DNA of 64,000 bases from CALBPI01 sp942491885 (GTDB taxonomy: Bacteria; Pseudomonadota; Gammaproteobacteria; Steroidobacterales; Woeseiaceae): assembly GCA_942491885.1 (NCBI GenBank), contig CALOCQ010000002.1, positions 1,364,001 to 1,428,000 on the forward strand. The letters are read 5' to 3'. The position numbers were made by a program, and so were the translations under genes. This document shows, one piece after another, positions 18,682-26,631 of the stretch; positions within the stretch are counted from its first letter, which is position 1; every line of letters begins with the position of its first letter. Under the pieces are notes generated by a model that had not been told where the DNA came from, made no database searches, and was given only the letters and a program-made list of their open reading frames with translations.

Positions 18682-19986
18682 ATGGAAATAGACGCGAAAC
18701 AAAAACTCGTGCCCGTATCGGTGCAGCGACTTCAGATCGGCATGTTTGTTGCTGAGCTCGATCGCCCGTGGAGTGACACACCGTTCCACTTTCAGGGTTT
18801 TGAAATTCTGAGTAACAGCGAGATCGAGCTGCTCGAGCGCCATTGCAAGACCGTATTCATCGACCCGAAGTACGTCAGCGCGTCGTCCACCGCGCGGCAC
18901 AAGCTCGACGCGAGTGCCCGGCGTAAGGGTCTGAGTCTGTCCGACGACCATGTCACGACACAGGCGGTGAACGCGCAGCGCTTGCGCCTGTTGGCCGGCA
19001 TAACATCGGCTGCGCCTTACGACTATCCGACCAAGACCAAGATGAAGCGCGAGTCGAAGCATGCGATTGAGGCGTTCGATCAGGCGCGTATCAAGTGCGA
19101 AAAGCTGCATAAGGCGATTCGCCGCGGTAAGCCCGTTCATGCCAAGCACTGTCGCGGCGTTGTTGAAGACATCGCCAAGAGCGTTATGCGCAATCCGGAT
19201 GCGCTTGCGTGGCTGACGTTCCTGCGTAAATCCGAACCCCAGCCGAATGACCGCTCGGTATCGAGCGCCGTGTGGTGTGCGATTTTCGCCCGGCATCTCG
19301 GTCTCGCCCCAAACGTATTGCTGGATATGGCAAGCGGCGCATTGCTGATGGATATCGGCATGATGAAGGTGGCAACGACGCTGAAGTCGATGCAAGGCAC
19401 CTATGAGCGTCGCCAGAAACTCGCGATGCAGTCGCACGTTCGTATCGGACTAGAGGTCCTCGAGTCCATCGATGGCGTGTCCAAGCATGTGTTCGAGATG
19501 CTGTCACAACACCATGAACGGTTTGACGGTAAGGGCTATCCGCTCGGGCTGTCGGCGAGCAACATCAGCGCGGCCGGCGCAATGGCTGCGGTCATCGATA
19601 GCTACGACGCGATGATCAGTGATACCGGGCATCGTCCTGCGCTATCGTCGAGTGATGCGATCAGTGAACTGAAGCGTCTCTCCGGTAGCCAGTTTTCGGC
19701 GCTGGTGGTCGAGCAGTTTGTGCAGGCGCTCGGCATGTTCCCTAGCGGTAGCCTCGTTGAGCTCAATACCGGTGAGGTCGCTATTGTCGCGGAACAGGAC
19801 CCTAATCATCGGCTAAGGCCTCACTTACTGATTGTGCGCGATGCACAAAAAGACCCGATGCACTCACCGAAGCGACTCAACCTTGCAGGTATCAGTCGTG
19901 AGTCCGGCAACGACAAGGCGAAATGGGTTACCCGCGGCCTGCCGACGGGCAGCTACGGCATCGATCCGGCGAGCTACTTTCTTTGA
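18682..19986 (+). CDS. DUF3391 - degenerate HD-GYP domain protein
   Basis: About 434 residues: an N-terminal DUF3391 domain (VPVSVQRLQIGMFVAELDRPW), a linker, then an HD-GYP region. The GYP loop (HHERFDGKGYPLG) and DSYDAM are kept, but the metal-binding HD pair is not. The canonical LHDIGK reads LMDIGM, and the first helix histidine (RHS) is serine (RSVSSAV). Loss of these metal ligands argues against c-di-GMP hydrolysis and for a binding or effector role. The start is uncertain: a GTG lies five codons upstream, and a well-spaced AAGGA points to an out-of-frame ATG at 18660 that opens only a 31-codon frame. Confidence 0.85.
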   Translation: MEIDAKQKLVPVSVQRLQIGMFVAELDRPWSDTPFHFQGFEILSNSEIELLERHCKTVFIDPKYVSASSTARHKLDASARRKGLSLSDDHVTTQAVNAQRLRLLAGITSAAPYDYPTKTKMKRESKHAIEAFDQARIKCEKLHKAIRRGKPVHAKHCRGVVEDIAKSVMRNPDALAWLTFLRKSEPQPNDRSVSSAVWCAIFARHLGLAPNVLLDMASGALLMDIGMMKVATTLKSMQGTYERRQKLAMQSHVRIGLEVLESIDGVSKHVFEMLSQHHERFDGKGYPLGLSASNISAAGAMAAVIDSYDAMISDTGHRPALSSSDAISELKRLSGSQFSALVVEQFVQALGMFPSGSLVELNTGEVAIVAEQDPNHRLRPHLLIVRDAQKDPMHSPKRLNLAGISRESGNDKAKWVTRGLPTGSYGIDPASYFL

Positions 19987-21155
19987 CCAGAGTCTGGCTG
20001 CGACGCGCTTGGTCAGGGCTTCATACCGGACTGGTGGGCCTGATGCTTACCCTTCCGTTTGTCACGGCGCGTGGCGACAATGCACCCGTTGTCAGCGACG
20101 TCATGCAACGCGTGCTGGCTGGAGAGCCGGACGCGGCCAGGGCGGCCCTGGAAGGGTTGCGCGGTTCCGCCAGCGATAGCTTGCTCGACCAGCTCGCCAT
20201 TGAGCTGCAAGACCTCGAGCGAGGCGGCTACGCTACCGAGGGCAACCGTTCCTTCCCCGAACTAGCGCCACTGTGGCAACAGGCGCGGGTGCAGTGGCTT
20301 ACATCGCAACCGCAGCCGACCGGCGCGTTGCCGGATGAGATCGTTGCGTTGCCCGCGGCCGTGCCGCGTGTGCTTCTGGTTGATACCCGACATTCGGCGG
20401 CATGGCTGCTGGAGCGTGACGCGCGCGGTCAATGGCCGGCGGTTGACGGTTTCTATATTTCGGTGGGCGCGAACGGCGTAGATAAGCGCCGGCGCGGTGA
20501 TCGACGCACGCCGGTTGGGGTCTACTATCCGATAGACGCTCTTGATGCGGCGCTATTGCCACCGCGCTACGGAAGTCACGTCTTGCCGTTGGACTATCCG
20601 AATGCGCTAGATACTCATCAAGGTCGCAGCGGGGATGGTATCTGGCTACATGGTATCGATCCCGACAACAATATTCGCCCGCCACGCGATACGGATGGCT
20701 GCATTGCATTTGATAACGCGCGTATAGGCGCACTGTCCGCGCTGCTGGTGTTGCATGCAACGCCGGTGGTCGTCGCGGATGGCTTCGACTGGGAGCGCGA
20801 TGAGACGTTGGAGGAAACGGCTGAGGCGCTGCGTCGTGCACTCGGTCTGTGGCGCAGCACACAGCTGGACGGAGATGCGAATGGCCTGTTTTCGCTGTAC
20901 GTCGATGACTATGCGCGATTCGGACTATCACCTGAGTTGTGGCGGGCCGGTCAACGGGCGAGGCTGGATGGCGCTTTACTGTCCGATATCGGGATTGAGG
21001 ATCTTGAAATATTCGAAGCCGATGAAGGCGTCTACCTGACCCGGTTCAGGCAGGTACTGCGCGGCGAAGGTATGTCTCCCATAACGACAATGCGCCGCCT
21101 GTATTGGCGACGCATTGAAGGGGAATGGAAGGTGATCGCCGAGCAGAACGGCTAG
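19983..21155 (+). CDS. L,D-transpeptidase (YkuD) family protein
   Basis: A 390-residue exported protein. The signal region is rich in arginine and then hydrophobic (SGLHTGLVGLMLTLPFVTARG). The YkuD domain spans about 115-260, with the catalytic HG...DGCIAFDN motif (nucleophile Cys, upstream His in WLHGIDPDNN). These enzymes form 3-3 cross-links or anchor proteins to peptidoglycan. The C-terminal 120 residues (LWRSTQLDGDANGLFSLYVDDYARFG...) resemble the NTF2-like modules found in LdtC-type relatives. I place the start at a TTG overlapping the TGA of the previous gene; an ATG 60 bases earlier inside that gene is the alternative. Confidence 0.87.
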   Translation: MTRVWLRRAWSGLHTGLVGLMLTLPFVTARGDNAPVVSDVMQRVLAGEPDAARAALEGLRGSASDSLLDQLAIELQDLERGGYATEGNRSFPELAPLWQQARVQWLTSQPQPTGALPDEIVALPAAVPRVLLVDTRHSAAWLLERDARGQWPAVDGFYISVGANGVDKRRRGDRRTPVGVYYPIDALDAALLPPRYGSHVLPLDYPNALDTHQGRSGDGIWLHGIDPDNNIRPPRDTDGCIAFDNARIGALSALLVLHATPVVVADGFDWERDETLEETAEALRRALGLWRSTQLDGDANGLFSLYVDDYARFGLSPELWRAGQRARLDGALLSDIGIEDLEIFEADEGVYLTRFRQVLRGEGMSPITTMRRLYWRRIEGEWKVIAEQNG

Positions 21156-21170
21156 GCGAACTTTTAAGTC

Positions 21171-22010
21171 TCAGCGCTCGCTGGCAACCAATTCATCGAT
21201 CACGGCGAACAACTCGGGCTTGCCGCCGGCCATTGTTTCGTCGGTCACAAACTTGCCGTTGACGACGATAGTCGGGACGCTGGCGATGTTGTAGCTGCGA
21301 TTCAGCGTTTTCGCCTGGCGCATTTTTGTGTTCACTTCGAACGACGTCCACGCGGACTCAAACTGTTCTTTCGAGACGCCGAATGCGCCGAGCAAATCGA
21401 CGATGGATTTTTCCGACGTCATGCGCTGACGGTCGACATGGATCTTATCGAAAAACGCCATATGCACAGCGTGCTTGTTTTCGATGACGCCTGAGCCGGC
21501 CAATGCCTCAATCGTGTAGAAGGCCTGCGCGTGTGTTTCAAGAGCAGGATTCCACACGGCCGGCATCTTGACGAATTCGACGTCTTCCGGAAGGTCTGAC
21601 TTCCAGCGCGCGATCAGCGGCTCAAGGTTGTAGCAATGATTACAGCCGTACCAGAAGACTTCGGCGACCTCGATGCTGTCACCGCCATTGACCTTCATCT
21701 TTGTCGGGCGAAACCGTTTGTAATGCGTGCCTTCGTTAAACCGCTGCGGTGTCGCGTCAGCGGTGTTCTGCGCCATGCGCAACGAACCTTCCTTGGCGAC
21801 GGCGTTAGCGTCGAAGCTGCCGTCGGATTCTTCCACCGCCGCAAGTACGGCTTCTTCGGCTTCCGGTTTGGCTTGTTCGGCCGCGACCGGTGTCGCCGGC
21901 TCGCTGGCTGTTTCGGCTTCAGTCGCCGCGGCCTGCTCCGCCGAATCGTTGCCGCATGCAACGAGCAGGGTTAACAGCGCGACGATCGATAATGTTCTGG
22001 TCATTGTCAT
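21171..22010 (-). CDS. dsbA: DsbA-like thiol:disulfide oxidoreductase, lipoprotein form
   Basis: A 279-residue protein. It has a lipobox LLVAC with Cys19, then about 60 residues rich in Ala and Glu (a flexible linker), then a thioredoxin fold with an inserted helical domain. The active site is CNHC (123-126) in VFWYGCNHCYNLEP, and the cis-proline loop is IASVPTIVVNG. It should oxidise cysteines of exported proteins. E. coli DsbA is soluble with CPHC, so lipid anchoring and Asn at the second position are departures. It lies 16 bp after the cytochrome c4 gene, the same pairing as in Pseudomonas. Confidence 0.9.
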   Translation of the reverse strand: MTMTRTLSIVALLTLLVACGNDSAEQAAATEAETASEPATPVAAEQAKPEAEEAVLAAVEESDGSFDANAVAKEGSLRMAQNTADATPQRFNEGTHYKRFRPTKMKVNGGDSIEVAEVFWYGCNHCYNLEPLIARWKSDLPEDVEFVKMPAVWNPALETHAQAFYTIEALAGSGVIENKHAVHMAFFDKIHVDRQRMTSEKSIVDLLGAFGVSKEQFESAWTSFEVNTKMRQAKTLNRSYNIASVPTIVVNGKFVTDETMAGGKPELFAVIDELVASER

Positions 22011-22026
22011 GCGTGCAATCTCCGCC

Positions 22027-22677
22027 TTAGTTCAGGCCCTGAATGTAAGATGCGAGCGCATCGATTTCGTCCGGCGTCAGACGCTGGGCGATAGTTGTCA
22101 TTGAATTCTGCGCTTCGGTGTTGCTGCGTTTGTCGTCGTCCGCCGCGTACTCGCGCAGGCTGGAGGCAATGTACGCGGCATGCTGGCCACCGACCGAAGG
22201 ATATGGAACACCCGGGTTGCCGGCGCCACCAGGGCCGTGGCAGGCGATGCAGGCCGGAATACCACGCTCGCTGTCACCGCCGCGATACAGGCGCTTGGCT
22301 TTATCGACGCTGTCGGCGTTAGCGACCTGGCGTTCGACGGCCGTTTGCGAGGCGTAATATGCGGAAAGATCCAGCATGTCCTGTTCTGACAAGCCCATCG
22401 CCTGAGCGTTCATCAGCACGTTGTTGCGTTTGCCTTCTTTAAACCACTGCAGCTGCTGGGCAATGTATTTGGGGTGCTGTGCCGCGAGGCTGGGCCATGT
22501 CGGGTTGAGGCTGTTGCCATCAGCGCCGTGGCAGGCAGCGCAGGTCGTCGACTTGGCCTTGCCGGCTTCAGCATCGCCGTTTGTGTGATTGTCCGCAGCC
22601 GCGGGTACGCCGGACATGGCGAGCATTACACTGCCTACGGCCAGCAAACGCGAGATGGGTTGGAGATTGGTTTTCAA
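22027..22677 (-). CDS. dihaem cytochrome c4
   Basis: A 216-residue periplasmic electron carrier. A signal peptide (ending VPAAADN) precedes two class I haem domains with CAACH (46-50) and CIACH (143-147); later methionines (LMNAQAMGLS, NSMTTIAQRLT) supply distal ligands. Cytochrome c4 passes electrons to terminal oxidases. The start is best placed at a TTG preceded by GAGGA at 8-base spacing, because it gives a normal signal peptide. The longer open frame adds 39 residues of non-signal sequence. Confidence 0.9.
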   Translation of the reverse strand: MKTNLQPISRLLAVGSVMLAMSGVPAAADNHTNGDAEAGKAKSTTCAACHGADGNSLNPTWPSLAAQHPKYIAQQLQWFKEGKRNNVLMNAQAMGLSEQDMLDLSAYYASQTAVERQVANADSVDKAKRLYRGGDSERGIPACIACHGPGGAGNPGVPYPSVGGQHAAYIASSLREYAADDDKRSNTEAQNSMTTIAQRLTPDEIDALASYIQGLN

Positions 22678-22838
22678 GGTTCGATCCTCGTCATTAAGGT
22701 ATGCCGCGCTCATCGCCCAGCTCGGTTCAAAATCCGTCGCAGAGCACCAGCACGAACCACTCATGCTAGACTCGCAAAGCCCACAATTATACACGGTTTT
22801 TACGACTTTTCTGTCGTGCCGTCTCCGTTTTGAGTGCT

Positions 22839-23486
22839 ATGTCGTTATTCCCAGATGCCAGCTTTATAACCAGTGCCAATGATGTTCGACAACTTGTTGA
22901 CGACGTAGGCTCTGAGGTCGCATTCGCCGGTCGTTCCAATGCCGGTAAATCCAGTGCGATTAACACGATCGTCAACCGCAAGCAGTTCGCGCGTATTTCA
23001 AAGACGCCCGGACGCACGCAACTGATCAATTTTTTCGGTCTCGGCGGTGACCAGCGACTGGTCGACTTACCCGGTTATGGTTACGCCAAGGTCTCGACCA
23101 AGATGCGCCAGCATTGGAAAATGCTGATGGAGCAATACTTCGCCGAACGTCGCTCACTGACGGGCATGTTCCTGATTGTCGATGTGCGCCGCGGCATGGG
23201 CGACTTCGATGAGCAGATGCTTGCCTTCGGTGAAGCGTTAGGCGTGCGTTCGCATGTATTGCTGACCAAGGCCGATAAACTTAAACGAGGCCAGGCGGCC
23301 AGCCAGCTACTGCAAACTCAACGCCAACTGAACGATCGTGCCAGCGTTCAATTATATTCTTCGTTGAAACGACAGGGTTTGGATGAGGCACGGAGCAAAT
23401 TACGCGAGATGCTTGCCGGCGAACCGGGCGAACCGGGCGAACCGGGCGAACCGGGCGAACCGGGCGAACCGGGCGAACCGGGCTAG
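22839..23486 (+). CDS. engB: EngB/YihA/YsxC ribosome-biogenesis GTPase with collagen-like tail
   Basis: A 215-residue GTPase needed for 50S subunit assembly. G1 is GRSNAGKSS, G3 DLPGYG, G4 TKADK, and the switch region has FARISKTPGRTQLINFF. The normal fold ends near ARSKLREMLA. Here it is followed by seven Gly-Glu-Pro triplets and a final Gly before the stop, not part of the family. The ATG is preferred over a TTG three codons upstream. It converges on polA, as in E. coli and Pseudomonas. Confidence 0.93.
   Translation: MSLFPDASFITSANDVRQLVDDVGSEVAFAGRSNAGKSSAINTIVNRKQFARISKTPGRTQLINFFGLGGDQRLVDLPGYGYAKVSTKMRQHWKMLMEQYFAERRSLTGMFLIVDVRRGMGDFDEQMLAFGEALGVRSHVLLTKADKLKRGQAASQLLQTQRQLNDRASVQLYSSLKRQGLDEARSKLREMLAGEPGEPGEPGEPGEPGEPGEPG
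23418..23483 (+). repeat. tandem 9-bp repeat encoding (Gly-Glu-Pro)7-Gly
   Basis: Seven perfect copies of GGCGAACCG plus a final GGC, in frame at the 3' end of engB. Because copies are exact and the unit is a multiple of three, slipped-strand gain or loss of units would change tail length without a frameshift. Confidence 0.97.
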
Positions 23487-23591
23487 CCTTGCGCCTGGCG
23501 CGAATGCCCTGGCGCGGTTGCTTAAGCTGGGCGATTTGTGTTCTCGTGAATACGAAAAGCGTTGTTGGTCATGTGCTTATGGCAAGCGAAA

Positions 23592-23617
23592 TGGCTTTTA
23601 CCAGCCAACTTTTTTTT
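23592..23617 (+). terminator. probable rho-independent terminator for engB
   Basis: A short stem (TGGCT / AGCCA, 6-base loop) is followed two bases later by eight T residues. The stem is only 5 bp, so it may be weak. With the reverse-strand terminator just beyond, the T8-CGGC-A8 region can stop transcription from both sides. Confidence 0.6.
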
Positions 23618-23735
23618 CGGCAAAAAAAAGCCCCGGCGCGCGATGCGCACCGGGGTAACAATGCAACTGGCATTGGGGATATCCAGTTGCCAGCCCGCTC
23701 AGGGAGGAGAAGCGGGCGAGCACTGTTTGCACTCC
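23613..23735 (-). ncRNA. predicted trans-acting sRNA at the Spot 42/ErsA locus
   Basis: Between the polA stop and a strong terminator lie about 155 nt on the polA strand. They begin with a sigma-E-type promoter and contain two further hairpins. One has arms CAACTGG/CCAGTTG. The other has arms GCCCGCT/AGCGGGC and exposes a pyrimidine-rich loop containing CTCCTCCC, which resembles an anti-Shine-Dalgarno. Known context: E. coli encodes Spot 42, and Pseudomonas the sigma-22-dependent ErsA, in this same polA-engB gap. The predicted RNA is about 120 nt, ending in a U8 tract. Homology by sequence has not been tested, and the ends are estimates. Confidence 0.62.
23622..23655 (-). terminator. rho-independent terminator on the polA strand
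   Basis: A GC-rich stem (CCCCGG / CCGGGG with an inner GCG/CGC extension past one mismatch) is followed on the reverse strand by eight T residues. It would end both polA read-through and the predicted sRNA. Confidence 0.88.
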
Positions 23736-23740
23736 CAATT

Positions 23741-23768
23741 TTAGAGCTCAGGCGGTTCCGGAAGTTCC
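23741..23768 (-). promoter_or_regulatory. sigma-E/AlgU-type promoter downstream of polA
   Basis: On the reverse strand GGAACTT is followed after exactly 16 bases by TCTAA (AAAT next). This matches the envelope-stress sigma factor consensus (GAACTT, 16-17, TCTGA/TCTAA). The -35 box starts 4 bases past the polA stop, and transcription would begin near 23735. Confidence 0.65.
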
Positions 23769-23771
23769 CGG

Positions 23772-26459
23772 CTAATGTGCCTCATCCCAGTTCTTGCCTA
23801 GCGCGGCATCAACCCTGAGCGGCACATCCAGTGCCGCGGCGTTGCCCATTCGCGTCTTCACTTCCGCCATCACCTTTTTCGCATCGTCGTCGGCGACTTC
23901 GAGCACCAGTTCATCGTGCACTTGCATGATGAGCCGGGCATCCACCTTGCCGCTAGCGAGCCAATCGTGCACGTCGACCATAGCCAGCTTGATGATGTCT
24001 GCGGCGGTACCTTGCATCGGTGCGTTGATCGCGCTGCGCTCCGCGTACTGGCGCCGCTGTGCGTTTCTCGAGCGGATCTCCGGCAGGTACAAACGCCGCC
24101 CGGCGATCGTCTCAACGTAGCCGTCGTCGCGCGCTTGTTTGCGCGTGCGCTCCATGTACGCATGCACGCCGGGATAACGTTCAAAATAACGATCGACATA
24201 TTGCTGCGCCTCATGACGGCCGATGCCGAGCTGGCGTGCCAGGCCGAAAGCAGACATGCCGTAAATGAGGCCAAAGTTGATCGCCTTTGCCGAGCGCCGC
24301 TGGTCGCTGGTGACGTCATCTAGTGACGCGCCGAACACTTCGGCCGCGGTGGCACGATGCACGTCTGCGTCGTCGGCGAATGCCTTCAGTAAGCCCGCGT
24401 CCTGCGACAGGTGCGCCATGATACGTAACTCAATTTGAGAATAGTCGGCGGCCAGCAGCTGATAGCCTTTCGCCGGCACAAAAGCCTGTCTAATACGGCG
24501 GCCTTCTGGTGTGCGGATTGGTATGTTCTGCAGGTTAGGGTCGGACGATGACAGCCGGCCGGTTGCCGCTACTGCCTGATGGTATGACGTATGAATACGC
24601 CCGTCGCCCGCGACCAGCTGCGGGAGCTTGTCGGTGTAGGTGCTCTTGAGCTTCGAGACGCTGCGATAGTCGAGGATGACCTGCGGCAGTTCATAATCGT
24701 TCGCCAGTTCGGCGAGCACGTCTTCCGCCGTTGAAGGAGCACCCTTGGGCGTCTTGCGCACGACCGGCAGGCCCTGCTCGTCAAACAGGATCTCTGTCAG
24801 TTGTTTTGGTGAGCCGAGATTGAATGCGCGCCCCGCCAGATCGTGCGCCCGCATTTCGAGCTCTGCCATTTTGGTCGCGAGTTCAACGCTCTGCGTGTCG
24901 AGCAGATCACAATCGAGGAGAACGCCGACCTCTTCCATCGTGAACAGCACGGGCACCAACGGCTGCTCGATGTCGGTGTAGACGCGTTGCAGGGTTTCAC
25001 TTTCGGCGAGTGATTCGGACAACTTGTTGTGCAGGCGCAATGTGATGTCCGCATCTTCGGCGGCATAGGGCCCTGCGACGTCCAGTTCGACCAGGTCGAA
25101 GGTTTTTTGCTTGGCGCCCTTGCCGGCCACATCTTCATAGTGAACCGTTTCCAGCCCCAGGTAGTGGCGCGCCAGTGAGTCCATATCATGGCGCGATGCG
25201 GTGCTGTTCAATACATACGATTCGAGCATCGAGTCGAAACGCATGCCTTGCAGCGCAATGCCATAGCGGGCGAATATGTGCGCATCGTATTTCAGGTGAT
25301 GGCCAACTTTGGCGCGCTTGGGGTCTTCCAGAAACGGCTTGAGTAGGGCCAATGTTTTATCGCGATCGAGCTGCTGTGGTGCACCTTCGTAGGCGTGTGC
25401 CAGCGGGATGTAGGCCGCGGTGCCGGGCTCAACGCACAGACTGATGCCGACAAGCTCGGCGGCCATGTAGTCGAGACTTGTGGTTTCCGTATCCAGCGCG
25501 ACAAGTTCGGCGGCCCCTATAATATCCAGCCAGCGCTGCAGCCCGTCAGCATCCAGCACGATTTCGTAATCGCCCTCATGTTTCTCAACTTCCGGGGCGC
25601 TGTCAGGTTGCTGTTCTTCCAGTTGGCGCAGCAGCGTACGCAACTCCCAGCGTTCGTAGAGTGCGCGCAACGCATCCGCGTCCGGCTCGCCGGGTTGCAG
25701 GTCGGCGGGCTGCTCGGCTAGCTCGACATTCAGCATGATGGTTGCGAGCTCGCGCGACATTTTCAGCTGATCGATGTGCTCACGCAGGCTCTCGCCGACC
25801 TTGCCCTTGATGTCATCGGCGTTTGCCATGATGGCGTCGGCGTCCGGGTACAGATTCAGCCATTTGGCCGCGGTCTTGGCGCCGACCTTCGGCACGCCCG
25901 GTATGTTGTCCGAGCTGTCGCCGACCAGCGCGAGATAGTCGATGATCTGCTCCGGCCAGACATCAAACTTTTCCTTGACCCCATCGCGGTCTAATACCGT
26001 GTTGCTCATCGTATTGACCAGCGTGACATTGTCCTCAACCAGCTGTGCCATGTCCTTGTCGCTGGTCGACACCAGCGTCTTTATACCGACCTTGCTGGCC
26101 TGACTGGCGAGCGTCCCGATCACGTCATCGGCCTCGACGCCGGTTACGCGCAGCAGCGGCAAGCCCATCGCTTCGACGATATCGAGAATCGGTTGTATCT
26201 GGCAGCGCAGGTCGTCCGGCATCGGCGGGCGCTGCGCTTTGTATTGCTCGAACAGCTCGTCGCGAAACGTCTTGCCGGGCGCATCGAACACGACACCGAC
26301 GTAGTCGGCTTTTTCTTCGCGCACCAGCTTGTTCAGCATGTTGAGTACGCCATGAATCGCGCCGGTCGGTTCGCCCGCTGAATTCGTCAGCGGCGGCAGT
26401 GCATGAAAGGCGCGAAACAGATAGGAGGAGCCATCAACCAGCAGGAGTTTTTTCGTCAT
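23772..26459 (-). CDS. polA: DNA polymerase I
   Basis: An 895-residue three-domain enzyme. The 5'-3' exonuclease is N-terminal (LLLVDGSSYLFRAFHAL, GVEADDVIGTLA, GDSSDNIPGVPKVGAKTA). The 3'-5' proofreading domain starts near 330 and keeps the metal residues of VALDTETTSLDYM. The polymerase domain has LLAADYSQIELRIMAHLS, KAINFGLIYGMSAFGLA and QVHDELVLEV. It fills gaps in replication and repair. The open frame extends 42 residues upstream into the lipoprotein gene, but family N-termini match MTKKLLLVDGSS. Two ATGs are adjacent; the start overlaps the LptM-like gene by about 26 bp. Confidence 0.96.
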   Translation of the reverse strand: MTKKLLLVDGSSYLFRAFHALPPLTNSAGEPTGAIHGVLNMLNKLVREEKADYVGVVFDAPGKTFRDELFEQYKAQRPPMPDDLRCQIQPILDIVEAMGLPLLRVTGVEADDVIGTLASQASKVGIKTLVSTSDKDMAQLVEDNVTLVNTMSNTVLDRDGVKEKFDVWPEQIIDYLALVGDSSDNIPGVPKVGAKTAAKWLNLYPDADAIMANADDIKGKVGESLREHIDQLKMSRELATIMLNVELAEQPADLQPGEPDADALRALYERWELRTLLRQLEEQQPDSAPEVEKHEGDYEIVLDADGLQRWLDIIGAAELVALDTETTSLDYMAAELVGISLCVEPGTAAYIPLAHAYEGAPQQLDRDKTLALLKPFLEDPKRAKVGHHLKYDAHIFARYGIALQGMRFDSMLESYVLNSTASRHDMDSLARHYLGLETVHYEDVAGKGAKQKTFDLVELDVAGPYAAEDADITLRLHNKLSESLAESETLQRVYTDIEQPLVPVLFTMEEVGVLLDCDLLDTQSVELATKMAELEMRAHDLAGRAFNLGSPKQLTEILFDEQGLPVVRKTPKGAPSTAEDVLAELANDYELPQVILDYRSVSKLKSTYTDKLPQLVAGDGRIHTSYHQAVAATGRLSSSDPNLQNIPIRTPEGRRIRQAFVPAKGYQLLAADYSQIELRIMAHLSQDAGLLKAFADDADVHRATAAEVFGASLDDVTSDQRRSAKAINFGLIYGMSAFGLARQLGIGRHEAQQYVDRYFERYPGVHAYMERTRKQARDDGYVETIAGRRLYLPEIRSRNAQRRQYAERSAINAPMQGTAADIIKLAMVDVHDWLASGKVDARLIMQVHDELVLEVADDDAKKVMAEVKTRMGNAAALDVPLRVDAALGKNWDEAH

Positions 26460-26631
26460 CATCTTGTTCCGCTTGCTTTGTTTCTTGCGACTCTGTGGTC
26501 GTTGTCTCTTCGGCTTCGCTTGTCGGTCTAGCCACGGTCTCAGGTTTGTCTTCGGGTGGCAGGAACAAGTCGCCCGTCTGGCCACACGCCGTCAGCAACA
26601 TCGCAACGACAATAGCAATCGCAAGGCGCAT
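26434..26631 (-). CDS. lptM: LptM-like small outer-membrane lipoprotein
   Basis: A 65-residue lipoprotein: signal MRLAIAIVVAMLLTAC with the lipidated Cys at 16, then GQTGDLFLPPEDKPE, which is the LptM/YifL signature (CGxxGxLxxP). An acidic, Thr/Glu-rich tail follows. E. coli LptM binds the LptD/LptE translocon and helps LptD disulfide maturation. The ATG overlaps the preceding thioesterase stop by one base, and its end overlaps the polA start. In enterobacteria and pseudomonads this gene usually sits before lysA/dapF, so the polA position is different. Confidence 0.8.
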   Translation of the reverse strand: MRLAIAIVVAMLLTACGQTGDLFLPPEDKPETVARPTSEAEETTTTESQETKQAEQDDDEKTPAG

